Below are positions 1 to 10,921 of a stretch of DNA of 64,000 bases, one piece after another. The notes below the pieces were generated by a model. The model had not been told where the DNA came from. It did not search any database and saw nothing but the letters and a program-made list of their open reading frames with translations. Source of the DNA: Mastacembelus armatus (taxonomy: Eukaryota; Chordata; Actinopteri; Synbranchiformes; Mastacembelidae). The stretch's first letter is position 1, and every line of letters begins with the position of its first letter. Where the stretch lies: the NCBI RefSeq assembly GCF_900324485.2, contig NC_046653.1, positions 23,145,285-23,209,284 of the forward strand. Direction: 5' to 3'. The position numbers were made by a program, and so were the translations under genes.

Positions 1-732
1 TGAAAGCTCTTACTGGGAAAGCCACCAAAATAATAGTCTTAGGTCATCAGGGCAGCTTGATTTGGAGGTCCTGAGGTCTAGATGTAAGAGATGGTGTGAT
101 TAACTCACTGTCACTGCTTGTGTATATAACACACTGGCCAACTACTAGTTGTGAAGTGCTATATAAATAAAGGTTCCTTTGATTTGATTTGAATAGATTT
201 ATGTCTAAACTTAACCTCATAGTTTTGATTCTTAAATGTAGCCAAGTTCCTAAACATAACCATATAAGGTTTTTGGAATGGAGGACCTGGGCTCGATGCT
301 AGTTCAAACTGGTGTGGAAGGTGAGAATGAACTACTGTCAGCTGACCAAGTGGAGTGATAAGGTTTTAGGCACTTGTAGAGAATGACATTAGGCTTAGTG
401 CTATGGTCCCGCTAGTCCCAAAGTTCATACACCTCCTTTAATGGTTTGTGTGCCCGAGTCTAATAATTTTTGTCTAGCAGTCTTACAGTACTTTACACCT
501 GCCCATTTTTCCTAACTAAAAAAAACAACTGTTCACTATCCATATAATATATCCCAGGTACTATTGTTATGAGACAACAATATTTGCATCATTAATGATT
601 AGTCATTATTTGGCTCGTGCATGATCTGTATGTAAAACTGATTATACAAAGGTTACACGTTCTCACCACAAAGTATAAAAACATGTTTTTGTTCATGTAA
701 AACTCTCATTTCAAGCACCAAGCAGTGTCTAT
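1..732. other. 3' flank of T1, no gene seen
   Basis: No coding region is recognised here. Around 148-195 there is a LINE-like 3' tail: an AAGTGCTATATAAATAAA-type string followed by short TTTGA repeats, as at the 3' ends of fish L2-type LINEs. No open frame accompanies it, so the element class is only suggested. The rest is AT-rich downstream sequence of the minus-strand receptor gene that ends at 733. Confidence 0.4.
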
Positions 733-1925
733 CTACAGTATGTTGGCCTCACTGGAGCCAGTCTGCAATATTTTAAATGTGACAATGGATTTAATAGATT
801 TTCTAAACCAGGGGTAGAAAAAGGCATAGATCACAGGGTTTAGACAGGCATTAAAAGAGTATAAACATATCACAAAGGCAGCAGATGACGAATTCATCAA
901 ATCATCTTTGCTTGAAAGAGAGACACAATAAAATGGGCAAAAACACATTAGAAACACAGTTATAACAACACCAAGAGTCCTGGCTGCTTTGAGTTCAGAT
1001 TTTTTAGCAGTTACTTTCCTTGAACCCTGGACTGTGACAGTTGTAATGTGAGACCTCATGGCACGAGCCTGAGACACAGCCACCACAAATACTCTCATAT
1101 ACAGAACCACAATAACAGTAATGGGAAGAATGAAGGAAAAAATAAGATCTACAATTCCAGCAATGTAATTAATGACAATTACACACTCTCCAAAACAGGA
1201 GTTATACCTGCCTGGTTGTTCCAGGTTATCCATCAGAATCAGACTCTGAAAGATCACAGAGCAGATCCAACACAGACAAATACAGACCTTAACTCTTTTT
1301 TGTGTGACTTTAGTGGAGTAATGCATAGGGTCACAAATAGCCACATAACGGTCAATGGATATGAGCACCATGGTTCCTACTGAGGTAGAGGAAATGATGT
1401 AGTCTAGATACTGATACAGAGCACACATGAGGTCACTGAGGAACCAGCAGCCTTCTATGAGCATAATTTGAAACAATATAAGGAGCCCCACGAAGAAATC
1501 TGAGACAGCCAGAGAGAGGACGAGAAAGTTGGTGGGGGAGTGAAGCTGCCTGGAGAAAAATTGCCAGCAATATATTTATCATTATTTATAATAAAAATTA
1601 TGATTCAGATAAAAGCAAAAACAACAAAGACTGAAATGCAAAAACATTATGTCTAAAACTACTAATTTTCCAAATTAGAAATCAGAGAATTATTGCAATT
1701 AACAAACAGTTTTTTAAAATCACATTCATAAATGAATAAAATATGTGGATACTTGAAGTGTGAGATGGAGATGATGACCAGCAGGTTGAGAAACACAGTG
1801 AGCACAGAGATAGAGAACAGCAGAATATAAGTCATCATGGTCTCAAAGTGAGGACGCTTTGTCTTCACACAGGAGGAGTTGAGGAGCTGTGGAAAGCAGA
1901 GTTCAGTTTCCACCAAAGTCTCCAT
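733..1925 (-). CDS. T1: class III trace amine-associated receptor (TAAR13c-like), two exons
   Basis: Odorant GPCR of the olfactory epithelium that couples amine binding to a G protein. Exon 1 is 1753-1925 and exon 2 is 733-1549; the 203-bp intron has gt/ag ends and is phase 2 (AA|G, Lys58). The product is 329 residues. The ATG at 1925 is chosen over an in-frame GTG one codon upstream, because the ATG is conserved in all copies. Seen: sequon N16; N1.50 at 47; D2.50 at 75; disulfide Cys100; DRY at 124-126; W4.50 at 152; loop-2 Cys176/180; P5.50 at 200; NPVIY in TM7 followed by the TAAR-type FFYPWF. Both amine anchors are present: Asp107 (3.32) and Asp192 (5.42). The TM6 toggle reads CFCP, so Trp6.48 is Phe. 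The TAAR fingerprint NSxxNP reads NACLNP. Family is certain from these motifs; the ligand is inferred only. Confidence 0.95.
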
Positions 1926-1968
1926 CACCAGAGAGAGGAGAAGCTGCTGAGCTCTGGCAGCTTTTTGA

Positions 1969-1978
1969 CCTGATTTAT
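1969..1978 (-). promoter_or_regulatory. TATA-like element upstream of T1
   Basis: ATAAATCAGG on the minus strand, 44-53 bases upstream of the T1 ATG. It is followed by a conserved leader containing GAGCTCAGCAGCTTCTCC. The same pair of motifs precedes every receptor in the window. Its role as a core promoter is inferred from position and conservation. Confidence 0.45.
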
Positions 1979-2639
1979 CACTTTCCTCACCTCCCTCTCT
2001 TCCCTTCTCCTACTATGACATCACTACTATGACCTTTGTGCTCATCTGCCTCAGGATGTAGTCTCTGTTTATGTCTATCTTTGTCCTTGCACCTTACATG
2101 TAAGGTCAAAGTTGGCAGAACTGAAGTCAGAAATGGTTTCTGTAGGAATCCGCTCACTAACGCTTATTTATGGGTTTTGCACCAAGATTTCTCCAACAAA
2201 TAGACCTTCTACAGCTTACCACACCTGTCTCCTCTGTTAATGCGAGTTGGTAAAGAACTTAAGAGGCGTCCAGAAGACATTGGTCTTTGCAGGTCCTCAA
2301 TGTTCCAGAGCTTTTAGCAATGCATCTTAATGCTTTTAGTACAAAGCAAACTTAAAGCAAATCTTTAGTTAGACCAGATTCCAGCCTGTGCCTGCGTTGG
2401 ACTTCTTTGCCAATATCTCATCTATTCCTGAGTCTACCTCTGAGTCAGCCCTCCTTATGAAGAAAAGGGATATTACCAGGTCCACCTCTAAATCAGACAC
2501 CTTGTCTCTCCCTGGTGCTGTCACCACTGATGACCTTCCGGGGCCAGTCATCTCCACAGATGGCTAGTCAGTTCTCGAGCATGTTCCTGGTTTAACCATC
2601 ATTGATCATGTCTTGTGTGTTCCTGAGTTGCATCCTGCC
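1979..2639. other. Intergenic, 5' flank of T1
   Basis: Nothing recognisable as a gene. A 62-codon open frame on the minus strand (2369-2557) has no known domain and runs up to the edge of the minisatellite, so it is more likely part of the repeat's host element than a gene. Confidence 0.35.
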
Positions 2640-3945
2640 CATTCTCCAGAGAAAAGCTGGAGGTGAGGCAGACAAGGGACTGGAGCTGAGACAGACAGGA
2701 GACTGGAGCTGAGGCAGACAGGGGACTGGAGCTGGAGTGGACAGGGGACTGGAAATGACTGGCAGGGGACTGCAGATGAGACAGACGGGGGACTGGAGCT
2801 GAGGCAGACAGGGAACTGGAGCTGAGGCAGGCAGGGGACTGGAGCTGAGGCAGACATGGGACTGGAGCTGGAGTGGACAGGGGACTGGAGCTGGAGTGGA
2901 CAGGGGACTGAAGCTGAGACAAGCAGGGGACTGAAGCTGAGACAGGCAGGGGACTGGAGATGAGACAGGCAGGGGACTGGAGATGAGACAGACAGGAGAC
3001 TGGAGCTGAGACAGGCAGGGGACTGGAGCTGAGACAGAAAGGGGACCAGAGCTGGAGTGGACAGAGGACTGAAGCTGAGGAGGACAGGGGACTGGAGCTG
3101 AGACAGACAGGTGACTGGAACTGAGACAGACAGGGGACTGGAGCTGGAGTGGACAGGGGATTGGAGCTGAGATAAGCAGGGGACTGGAGCTGGAGTGGAC
3201 AGGGGACTGAAGCTGAGAGAGGCAGGTGACTAGAGCTGAGACAGACAGTGGACTGGAGTTGAGACAGACAGGGGACTGGAGCTGAGGCAGTCAGGGGACT
3301 GGAGCTGGAGTGGACAGGGGACTGGAAATGACTGGCAGGGGACTGCAGATGAGACAGACGGGGGACTGGAGCTGAGGGAGGCAGAGGACTGAGCTGGAGT
3401 GGACAGGGGACTGGAGCTGAGGGCAAGAGGGAACTGGAGCTGAGACAGACAGGGGACTGGAGCTGGAGTGGACAGGGGACTGGAGCTGGAGTGGACAGGG
3501 GACTGGAGATGAGACAGGCAGGGGACTGGAACTGAGACAGGCAGTGGACTGGAGCTGAGACAGACAGTGGACTGGAGCTAAGGCAGACAGGGGACTGGAG
3601 CTGAGGCAGACAGGGGACTGGAGCTGAGGCAGACAGGGGACTGGAGCTGAGGCAGACAGGGGACTGGAGCTTGAGTGGACAGGGGACTGGAGCTGAGGCA
3701 GACAGGGGACTGGAGCTTAGACAGAAATGGGACTGGAGCTGGAGTGGACAGGGGACTGGAGTTGAGATAGGCAGGGGACTGGAGCTGAGAAAGACAGGGG
3801 ACTGGAGCTGGGGTGGACAGGGGACCGAAGCTGAGGCAGACAGGGGACTGGAGCTGAGGCAGACAGGGGACTGGAGCTGAGACAGACAGGGGACTGGAGC
3901 TGGAGTGGACAGGGGACTGGAGCTCATAGACCAGCAGGTGAACAG
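2640..3945. repeat. Minisatellite, 24-bp unit
   Basis: About 54 head-to-tail copies of a 24-bp unit of the form CTGGAGCTGAGGCAGACAGG plus GGAC, alternating with a variant carrying GGAGTGGACAGG. Because the unit is a multiple of three and lacks stops on the minus strand, it leaves a 470-codon open frame there (2599-4011) reading as Ser/Pro/Val-rich octapeptides such as SSPLSASAPVPC. This is a by-product of the repeat unless expression is shown. The units are degenerate, which indicates age. Confidence 0.9.
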
Positions 3946-5630
3946 AGTTACTGAGCTAATTTGGCCCAGCTTATAGAAGGATTTGGCTAAGACAGGCAGA
4001 CTGCAGTTCACGGAGATAGACAGAATAACTGACCAGTAGTGAACAGGGGAACTGCACTGTGCTAGGTGGGATGCAGTGCACTCAGAGCTGAGATACTTAT
4101 CAGAGACAAACAGGTGAACTGGACTGAGACAGTCAGGTTCTGGACCTTGGGGACAGATGGGTGAGCTGAGTAGCAGACGAGGAGTGAACAGGGGGACTGG
4201 AGAGTTTAACTGGATCTAGGATGTGCAAGGGTAGAGTATTCAGACAGGTTGCAAAGGCTGGAACAGTTGTGAGACATGATCTGGCACTGAGCAGAGAGGG
4301 AATGGGGTTTTTCAAATATGTGAGCAGGGGATCACAAGGTTCATATTAAAAAAAATCTGGGCACTAATGACTAAAAATAAAGGTGCTACCAAAATAGAGC
4401 CCAGACCCGGAAGTAGAAAGCGATCAAGTGAGTTTTGAATGTTTCACAATATGGACAATGTACCGTATGTTGTCAGATTGTATATATACTACGTACCTGA
4501 AGTAAAAGACTTATGGTTTATAAAATTTAAAAGTACAACTCAGCTAGAAATTATTTAAAAAATGATGACTTTAGCCTATTCCATGACTCTCTTCCAGTAT
4601 CTAGTGCCATGGAATTGCAAACACAGAGAAATATACTTGCACAATGAAAACTGAATAAAACTTTTTCCTAGTGCCAACATGCAATAAAACCAAGATGTAA
4701 TATTCTATAAATAACATTACTTTTCCGTCTTTTGTTTGATTCACTTTTCTTTTTATCAATGCTAAAATAATCATAAATTATTTCCATTAACAAAAGTTGT
4801 TGTTTTAGTTGGCTGTTTTATGTCCTTTGATTATTGTTTTAGTATTATTATTAGATTTACTGTGTTCATAAGGTTGTGTGACTTTGCACAATATCCCCAG
4901 GGAAGAAACCAAATGACGGCTGATGTTTGTTACCAGCAGACCCAAGTCTTCCTGCACCAATGTGAACGCAAACACCTTTGAATTACATCTAGAACTGAGA
5001 CTTTAGCATCACAGTGTGTCCACAGATGTGCTGTACTGTCATAATGATACGTCCTCACTGAATCATGAAAGGCCTTCTTGCTCAAAGTAAAAGCAAATTA
5101 ATAAATTCAAAGTACATCACTGTTGCACTGCTTAGCAAATATTGTATTGCAATATACACTATGAAAGTACAAGTACATGTAGACTGATGAACCAAAACAT
5201 TATGGCGTGTGTGGGCTCTCTGACCAGTCTGCAGCTACACTGTAATACACTGTGTTATAATACATTCTTCCCATAACCATCATTGACATTTTCTTATGCT
5301 TGTGCCACAAAACCTCTAGTCTATATTGCCTTCATGCAACAATGATATACCAGTTCATGGTTTGTCCCTACCCCCTTGGTCAGGAAGAATTTATGACTAC
5401 AGATAATTTGACCTTTGTCAAAGTCGCTCAAGACGTTACACTTGAGCATTAGCCCATGTCCACCATGCTGGCTACAACTATTTGATTTTAGCCAGACCTC
5501 ATTAAGGCAACAACTTTTTTAAGCTCATGTTTATGATCTACATGAGAAAATGTTCATACAAAGTTTAGTTGTTCTGACTACTTTCAGCACACTTTTATGT
5601 GTGCTGCTCTCAATTATCTGTGATGAGCTA
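3946..5630. other. Intergenic, 3' flank of T2
   Basis: No gene seen. The part from about 4700 to 5180 resembles the T5-T6 spacer at about 18480-19000 (shared strings around CAACATCACTGGGGAAGA), so it is an old copy of the array's duplicated spacer. At 5186-5300 a string resembling CTGATGAACCAAAACATTATG marks a degenerate dispersed repeat also present near 23900, 30510, 38820, 45290 and 49010. Confidence 0.4.
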
Positions 5631-5705
5631 TTTTTTTTTTTTCTATTTTTTTTCTATTATTTTTTCTATTATTTATTATTATTATTTTATTATTATTTTA
5701 ACCTC
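5631..5705. repeat. T-rich / TTA simple repeat
   Basis: A run of T followed by TTATTATTATT-type low-complexity sequence, just downstream of the T2 stop codon. Confidence 0.8.
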
Positions 5706-5730
5706 TCATTTCAGGCTCTGTGCAGTGTCT

Positions 5731-6885
5731 CTACATTACATTGGCCTCACAGGAGTCAGGCTGCAGTATTTTCAATGTAAAAATGAGTTTGACTGATTTT
5801 CTAAACCAGGGGTAAAATAAGGCATAGATCAGAGGGTTTAGACAGGAGTTAAAATAGTACAAGCATATCACAAAGGCAGCAGATGAAGTATTCATCAAAT
5901 CATTTTGACTTGTAAGAGCAACACAATAATATGGACAGAGACATAATAAAAAAACAGTTATAACAATACCAAGAGTCCTGGCTGCTTTGATTTCAGATTT
6001 TTTAGCAGTTACTTTCCTTGAACCCTGGACTGTGACAGTTGTAATGTGAGACCTCATGGCACGAGCCTGAGACACAGCCACCACAAATACTCTCATATAC
6101 AGAACCACAATAACAGTAATGGGGAGAATGAAGGAAAAAATGAGATCTGCAATTCCAGCAATGTAATTAATGACAAACATACACTCTCCAAAACAGGAGT
6201 TATACCTGCCTGGTTGTTGTAAGACGTCCTTCATTATCAGACTCTGAAAGATCACAGAACAAGACCAACACAGACAAATACAGACCTTAACTCTTTTTTG
6301 TGTGACTTTAGTGGAGTAATGCATAGGGTCACAAATAGCCACATAACGGTCAATACATATGAGCACCATGTTTCCTACTGAGGTAGATGTAATAATGTAT
6401 GCTATGTACTGGTACACAGTACACATAAGGTCTCCAAGAAACCAGCAGCCTTCTATGAGTATAATCTGAAACAACATGAGGAGCCCCATGAAGAAATCTG
6501 AAACAGCCAGAGAGAGGATGAGGAGGTTGGTGGTGCTGTGAAGCTGCCTGGAGAAAAAGACCAGGAACATATTTATCATTATTTAAAATATCAATTAACA
6601 TTCAGATAAAAGGAGAAACAGAAAAAAAAATTGAAACAGACGATTATCATTGCCTTTGCCACAGTGTTTTACATTTATATTACTTTCATAAATTGATTAA
6701 ATGTTTGGATACTTGAAGTGTGAGATAGAGATGATGACCAACAGGTTGAGAAATACAGTGAATAGAGAGATGGAGAACAGCAGAATATAAGTCATCATGG
6801 TCTCAAAGTGAGGACGCTTTGTCTTCACACAGGAGGAGTTGAGGAGCTGTGGAAAGCAGAGTTCAGTATCCACCAAAGTCTCCAT
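5731..6885 (-). CDS. T2: class III TAAR (TAAR13c-like), two exons, Asp3.32 lost
   Basis: Exon 1 is 6713-6885 and exon 2 is 5731-6547; the 165-bp intron is the shortest in the array. The product is 329 residues with no gaps against T1, so numbering is the same. Residue 107 (3.32) is Ala instead of Asp, while Asp192 (5.42) is kept, so the classical amine anchor is gone and the TM5 anchor remains. TM7 carries a full TAAR fingerprint (NSCLNPLIYALFYPWF). The TM6 motif is CLCP, with Leu at the toggle position. The C-terminus ends EANVM, unlike the EANIL or DTNIL of its neighbours. Upstream sequence to about 7232 is shared with the T5-T6 spacer. The gene looks functional. Confidence 0.95.
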
Positions 6886-6947
6886 CACCAGAGAGAGGAG
6901 AAGCTGCTGAGCTCTGGCAGCTTTTCACCAAAGCTTTCTCTTAAACA

Positions 6948-6957
6948 GCTAATTTAT
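6948..6957 (-). promoter_or_regulatory. TATA-like element upstream of T2
   Basis: ATAAATTAGC variant, 63-72 bases before the ATG; the extra spacing relative to T1 comes from an inserted CTTTGGTGAAAA-type segment in the leader. Confidence 0.4.
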
Positions 6958-7528
6958 GTCTTTCCTCTCCTCCCACCCCTCCTTCTCCCCTGCTGAGGTG
7001 TTTTTTTCTCCAAAGAGAGAAGGACAGAATGAGTATGACTTTTGTACTTAGTCTTCTGAGGTCTGTGTCAATTCTCCACCCTTAGCTTTAAGACAGATAT
7101 CCATGATCACAAAGGTGGGAGGGATTTCTTTTCAGACTCAACGTGATCAACTACACAGACAGGACAACTAAAATGTGCCATGCTGATACTTCCAGTCTAA
7201 ATTCTGAACATGTTGCTTTGGCAAAAATACACTATAATTTTCATCATAGGTATACCTCAACTATGAGAGACAAAATGAGAAAAAAAATCCAGATTCAAAT
7301 CACATTGTTTGATTTTTAAAGAATTTATTTGCAAATTATGGTGGATAATAAGTATTTGGTCACCTACAAACAAGCAAGATTTCTGGCTCTCACAGACCTG
7401 TAACTTCTTCTGTAAGATGCTCCTCTGTCCTCTGCTCGTTACCTGTATTAATGGCACCTGTTTGAACTCGTTATCGGTATAAAAAACACCTGTCCACAAC
7501 CTCAAACAGTCACACTCCAAACTCCACT

Positions 7529-9160
7529 ATGACCAAAACCAGAGAGCTGTCAAAGGACACCAGAAACAAAATTGTAGTGATGGGCAAGTGAAGCCTCATG
7601 AAGCACTGAGGCTTTCCTGACAATTGTGCCGAAAAAGATTCAAAGCTTCGAGACTTCAGTGACGGTGACGTCTGGTGGACAACTGAAGAAATAGCAACCT
7701 CTAAAGAGCACGAATGAAGCACTGGCACTGTTTCAATCCCATGACAGCAATAAAAGTTCAGACCTCTTGAGATCAAAATGATCCCAAACTTTAGAACGTC
7801 GCTTATTAGTGGGACTCGCCATGAAACTTGCCAAAATACTCTCACTCTCACTCTCCAAATCCTGAAGCAGAATGATGCATCTTATACAGCTGGTATGGCA
7901 CCAAACCACTCAAACCTGTCAAACCTGTCAAGCTGTCATTGCCTCAGAATGCATTGAAACGCCATGAGCCAATGACACACACTGAAAGACTATGAACCAA
8001 TGAAAAGCTTTGAAACATTTTGAAGCAATGAAGCGCGAAGCGAAACAGTGATGACGTTCGAAGCCTCGAACGTCATCAGTCACGTGACACTGGTGTTTCG
8101 ATACAGGCTCCGACACAGCGTTTCGAATCACTCCGCTTCAGGAAGAGTGACACAAGCTCCAAAGCCTCGGTATCATTTGCCCATCACTACAAAATTGTAG
8201 TCTGCACCAGGCTGAGAAGACTGAATCTGCAATAGGTAAGCAGCTTGGTGTGAAGAAATCAACTGTGGGAGCAATTATTAGAAAACGGAAGACATACAAG
8301 ACCACTGATAATCTTCTTTGATCTGGGGCTCCACACAAGATCTCTCTCCGTGGGGTCAAAATGATCACAAGAATGGTGAGCAAAAATCACAGAACTACAT
8401 GGGGGGACCTAGTGAATGACCTGCAGAGAGCTGGGACCAAAGTAATAAAGGCTACCATCAGTAACACACTACGCGGCCAGGGACTCAAATCCTGCAGGGC
8501 CAGACGTGTCTCCCTGCTTAAAGCAGTACATGTCCAGGCCCGTCTGAAGTTTGCTAGAGAGCATTTGAATGAAGAGGACTGGGAGAATGTCATATGGTCA
8601 GATGAAACCAAAATAGAAGTTTTTGGTAAAAACTCTACTCGTCGTGTTTAGAGAAGAAAGAATGCTGAGTTGCATCCAAAGAACACCATACCTACTGCGA
8701 AGCATGGGGGTGGAAACATCATGCTTTTGGGCTGCAAAGGGACCAGGACGACTGATCCATGTAAAGGAAAGAATGAATGGGGCCCATGTATCATCAGATT
8801 TTGAGTGAAAACCTCCTTCCATCAGCAAGGGCATTGAAGATGAAACGTGGCTGGGTCTTTCAGCATAACAATGATCCCACACACACTGCCCGGGTAATGA
8901 AGGAGTGGCTTTGTAAGAAGCATTTCAAGGTCCTGGAGTGGGCTAGCCAGTCTCCAGATCTCAACCCCATAGAAAATCTTTGAAGGGAGTTGAAAGTCCG
9001 TGTTGCCCAGTGACAGCCCCAAAACATCACTGCTCTAGAGGAGAGCTGCATGGAGGAATGGGCCAAAATACCAGCAACAGTGTGTGAAAACCTTGTGAAG
9101 ACTTACAGAAAACGTTTGATCTCTGTCATTGCCAACAAAGGGTATATAACAAAGTATTGA
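7529..9160 (+). pseudogene. Tc1 transposase pseudogene
   Basis: Starts at ATG 7529 (MTKTRELSKDTRNKIV) and ends near the TGA at 9158. Recognised parts include the bipartite DNA-binding region and 8361-8651 ([16 protein letters not shown], with the second catalytic Asp region). Further on is [14 protein letters not shown] at about 8937-8980, with the conserved SPDLNPIE block before the third catalytic acid. It is broken by the hAT insertion at 7575, a TAG in place of Trp at about 8649, and several frame changes after 8650. No activity is expected. Confidence 0.9.
7575..8189. mobile_element. Non-autonomous hAT element (MITE-like), nested in Tc1
   Basis: 615 bp with terminal inverted repeats TAGTGATGGGCAA at both ends and an exact 8-bp target duplication CAAAATTG at 7567-7574 and 8190-8197. 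The Tc1 sequence resumes directly after the duplication. The 8-bp duplication and TIR type identify the hAT superfamily. No transposase frame is present, so it was mobilised in trans. It postdates the Tc1 insertion. Confidence 0.93.
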
Positions 9161-9458
9161 GATGAACTTTTGTTATTGACCAAATACTTATTTTCCACCA
9201 TAACTTTCAAATAAATTCTTTAAAAATCAGACAGAAATATGTAGTTTGGTCCTTAGACCGTAATCCTTTATTTTTGTTGGAGTACTCTGTTGTATCTCAT
9301 ACTGACAATAAGGGGTAACTTTAGTGTCCAATAGTGAGATTTTGTGAAGTATTATCAGTGTGTCACAGTGTGTGTATCAGAGTGTGTTACAACAGTGTCT
9401 GACTGACAAGGAGGAGGGACATTAGTTCAGTAATTAGGAGAAGATGTCAGAGGAGGAA

Positions 9459-9467
9459 CAAATTAGC
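9459..9467 (+). promoter_or_regulatory. TATA-like element upstream of T3
   Basis: CAAATTAGC on the plus strand, 45-53 bases before the T3 ATG and followed by the conserved GAGCTCAGCAG leader. It is the counterpart of the ATAAATTAGC element of T2 but with a weakened TATA core, as expected for a decaying promoter. Confidence 0.35.
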
Positions 9468-9511
9468 TGGAGAGTTGTCAGAGCTCAGCAGTGTCTCCTC
9501 TCCTCTCTCTG

Positions 9512-10657
9512 ATGGAGGAAACTGAACTCTGCTTTCCACAGCTAAACACTTCCTGTGTGAAGCCAAAGCGTCCTCTCTCTGACACTGTGCTGATTTACAT
9601 GATACTGTCCTTTATCTCTCTGCTCACTGCAGCTCTCAACCTGTTGGTCATCATCTCCATCTCACACTTCAAGTAGACACATATTTCATCACTACAGTAG
9701 TCTAGTAGCTGTGCCAAAGAAATGATAGTGGAAAAATGTCTTTTTTCTCTCTATGTGCTGTTGAATTTGTTATTTGAGCTGCTTATATCTTTATCTTTAA
9801 TGCTAATCAATACTACAAACAATGAGTATGTTGCTGTCTTTCCTCTCCAGGCAGCTCCACACTCCCACCAATTCCCTCATCCTCTCTCTGGCTGTCTCAG
9901 ATTTCTTCGTGGGCTTCCTCCTGTTGTTTCAAATTATGATCATAGACGGCTGCTGGTACATGGGTGACCTCATGTGTGTTGTGTATTATGGTTTTGATTA
10001 TATTATATGTTATTCATCAGTAGGAAACATGATCCTGATATCCATTGACCGTTATGTGGCTATTTGTGACCCTCTGCATTACTCCATCAGAGTCACTCAA
10101 AAAAGAGTTCAAGTCTGTGTTTGTCTCTGTTGGATCTGTTCTTTCTTTTATTGCATTGTGTTTTTGAAAGACAACCAGGCCAATATAATTCATGTGTTGG
10201 AGAGTGTGTGATAATCTTCAACAAAAGTGAACGAGTTGCAGATGTCATTTTGATCTTCATTCTTCCCATTACTGTTATTGTGGTTCTGTATATGAGAGTA
10301 TTTGTGGTGGCTGTGTCTCAGGCTCGTGCCATGAGGTCTCACATTACAACTGTCACAGTCCAGGGTTCAAGGAAAGTAACTGCTAAAAAATCTGAACTCA
10401 AAGCAGCCAGGACTCTTGGTGTTGTTGTAGGCGTCTTTATCATTTGTTTCTGTCCTTATTTTTGTGTCAGTCTTGCAGATCAGGAAACTTTGTTCAATGT
10501 TTCATCTGCTGCCTATGTAATATGTCTGTACTATTTTAACTCCTGTCTAAACCCTCTGATCTATGCCTCTTTCTACCCCTGGTTTAGAAAATGTACAAAA
10601 GTTATTGTTACACTTCAAATACTGAAGTCTGACTCTAGTGACACCAACATACTTTAA
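9512..10657 (+). pseudogene. T3: inverted class III TAAR, frameshifted by a 10-bp deletion
   Basis: The only TAAR on the plus strand. Exon 1 is 9512-9672 (four codons shorter at the N-terminus, MEETELCFPQL) and exon 2 is 9851-10657; the 178-bp intron keeps the shared phase-2 site. Exon 2 is 807 bp instead of 817. Alignment with T1 places a 10-bp gap in extracellular loop 2 right after the Lys-Asp codons (about 10171), so the frame ends at a TGA at about 10209 after TM4. Downstream, the original frame is open to 10657. Before the break, Asp3.32 is present (residue 103) with DRY. After it, Asp5.42, the conserved loop-3 block and NSCLNPLIY survive. With only one lesion, inactivation looks recent. 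A truncated receptor would lack TM5-7. Confidence 0.93.
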
Positions 10658-10921
10658 AATGACACAGTGGAGTGACTGTGACTGATATAAGTTGTTTACT
10701 GTGCTTGTTAATGTTGAGTCAGATACTTTAAGCACTGTCCAGTCACACCAGGTAAATTCTTAAATTCATAGTCTACACAGTTATAACGTGGGTTAAGTGA
10801 ATAAAACTTTATCTGTAAGCAGAACAATTGTTTGTTCTCTCTGACTCAGTGAGTTATAAAAATAGAAATAACAGGCATTTTTCATGTAATGGAAGAAAAA
10901 TCTGTAGGAATAGTGACTGCA

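Larger units (their letters stand above)
7233..9236 (+). mobile_element. Tc1-like DNA transposon, end-truncated, with nested hAT insertion
   Basis: Tc1/mariner-superfamily element of a very common fish family. The inner terminal-repeat sequences match in inverted orientation: the left side (about 7310-7365) reads TTATTTGCAAATTATGGTGG, and the right side (about 9178-9235) carries its complement beginning CCAAATACTTATTTTCCACC. The outermost terminal part, which is preserved in the relative at 12571-12981, is missing here, so neither TIR is complete. A 615-bp hAT element sits inside at 7575-8189. The element is inactive. Confidence 0.9.

Noticed and set aside
1048-1383. Antisense frames of 111 codons opposite TM3-TM5 in many TAARs (MRPHGTSLRHSHHKYS type)
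   Set aside because: They are the complement of the highly conserved receptor block and change wherever the receptor changes; there is no independent start context or domain.
1926-1928. In-frame codon before the TAAR ATG as the start
   Set aside because: It is GTG, not ATG, in each copy; the conserved ATG one codon downstream is the credible start.
2599-4011. 470-codon frame as a proline-rich protein gene
   Set aside because: Entirely made of degenerate 24-bp tandem repeats; no signal peptide, unique domain or splice context is seen.
5186-5300. Recurring CCAAAACATTATG strings as TAAR regulatory elements
   Set aside because: They match a degenerate dispersed repeat common in fish genomes, and their distance and orientation to the genes vary.
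9491-9511. Start of T3 at 9491
   Set aside because: That codon is GTG in the leader; ATG at 9512 aligns with the METL/MEET start of the other genes.
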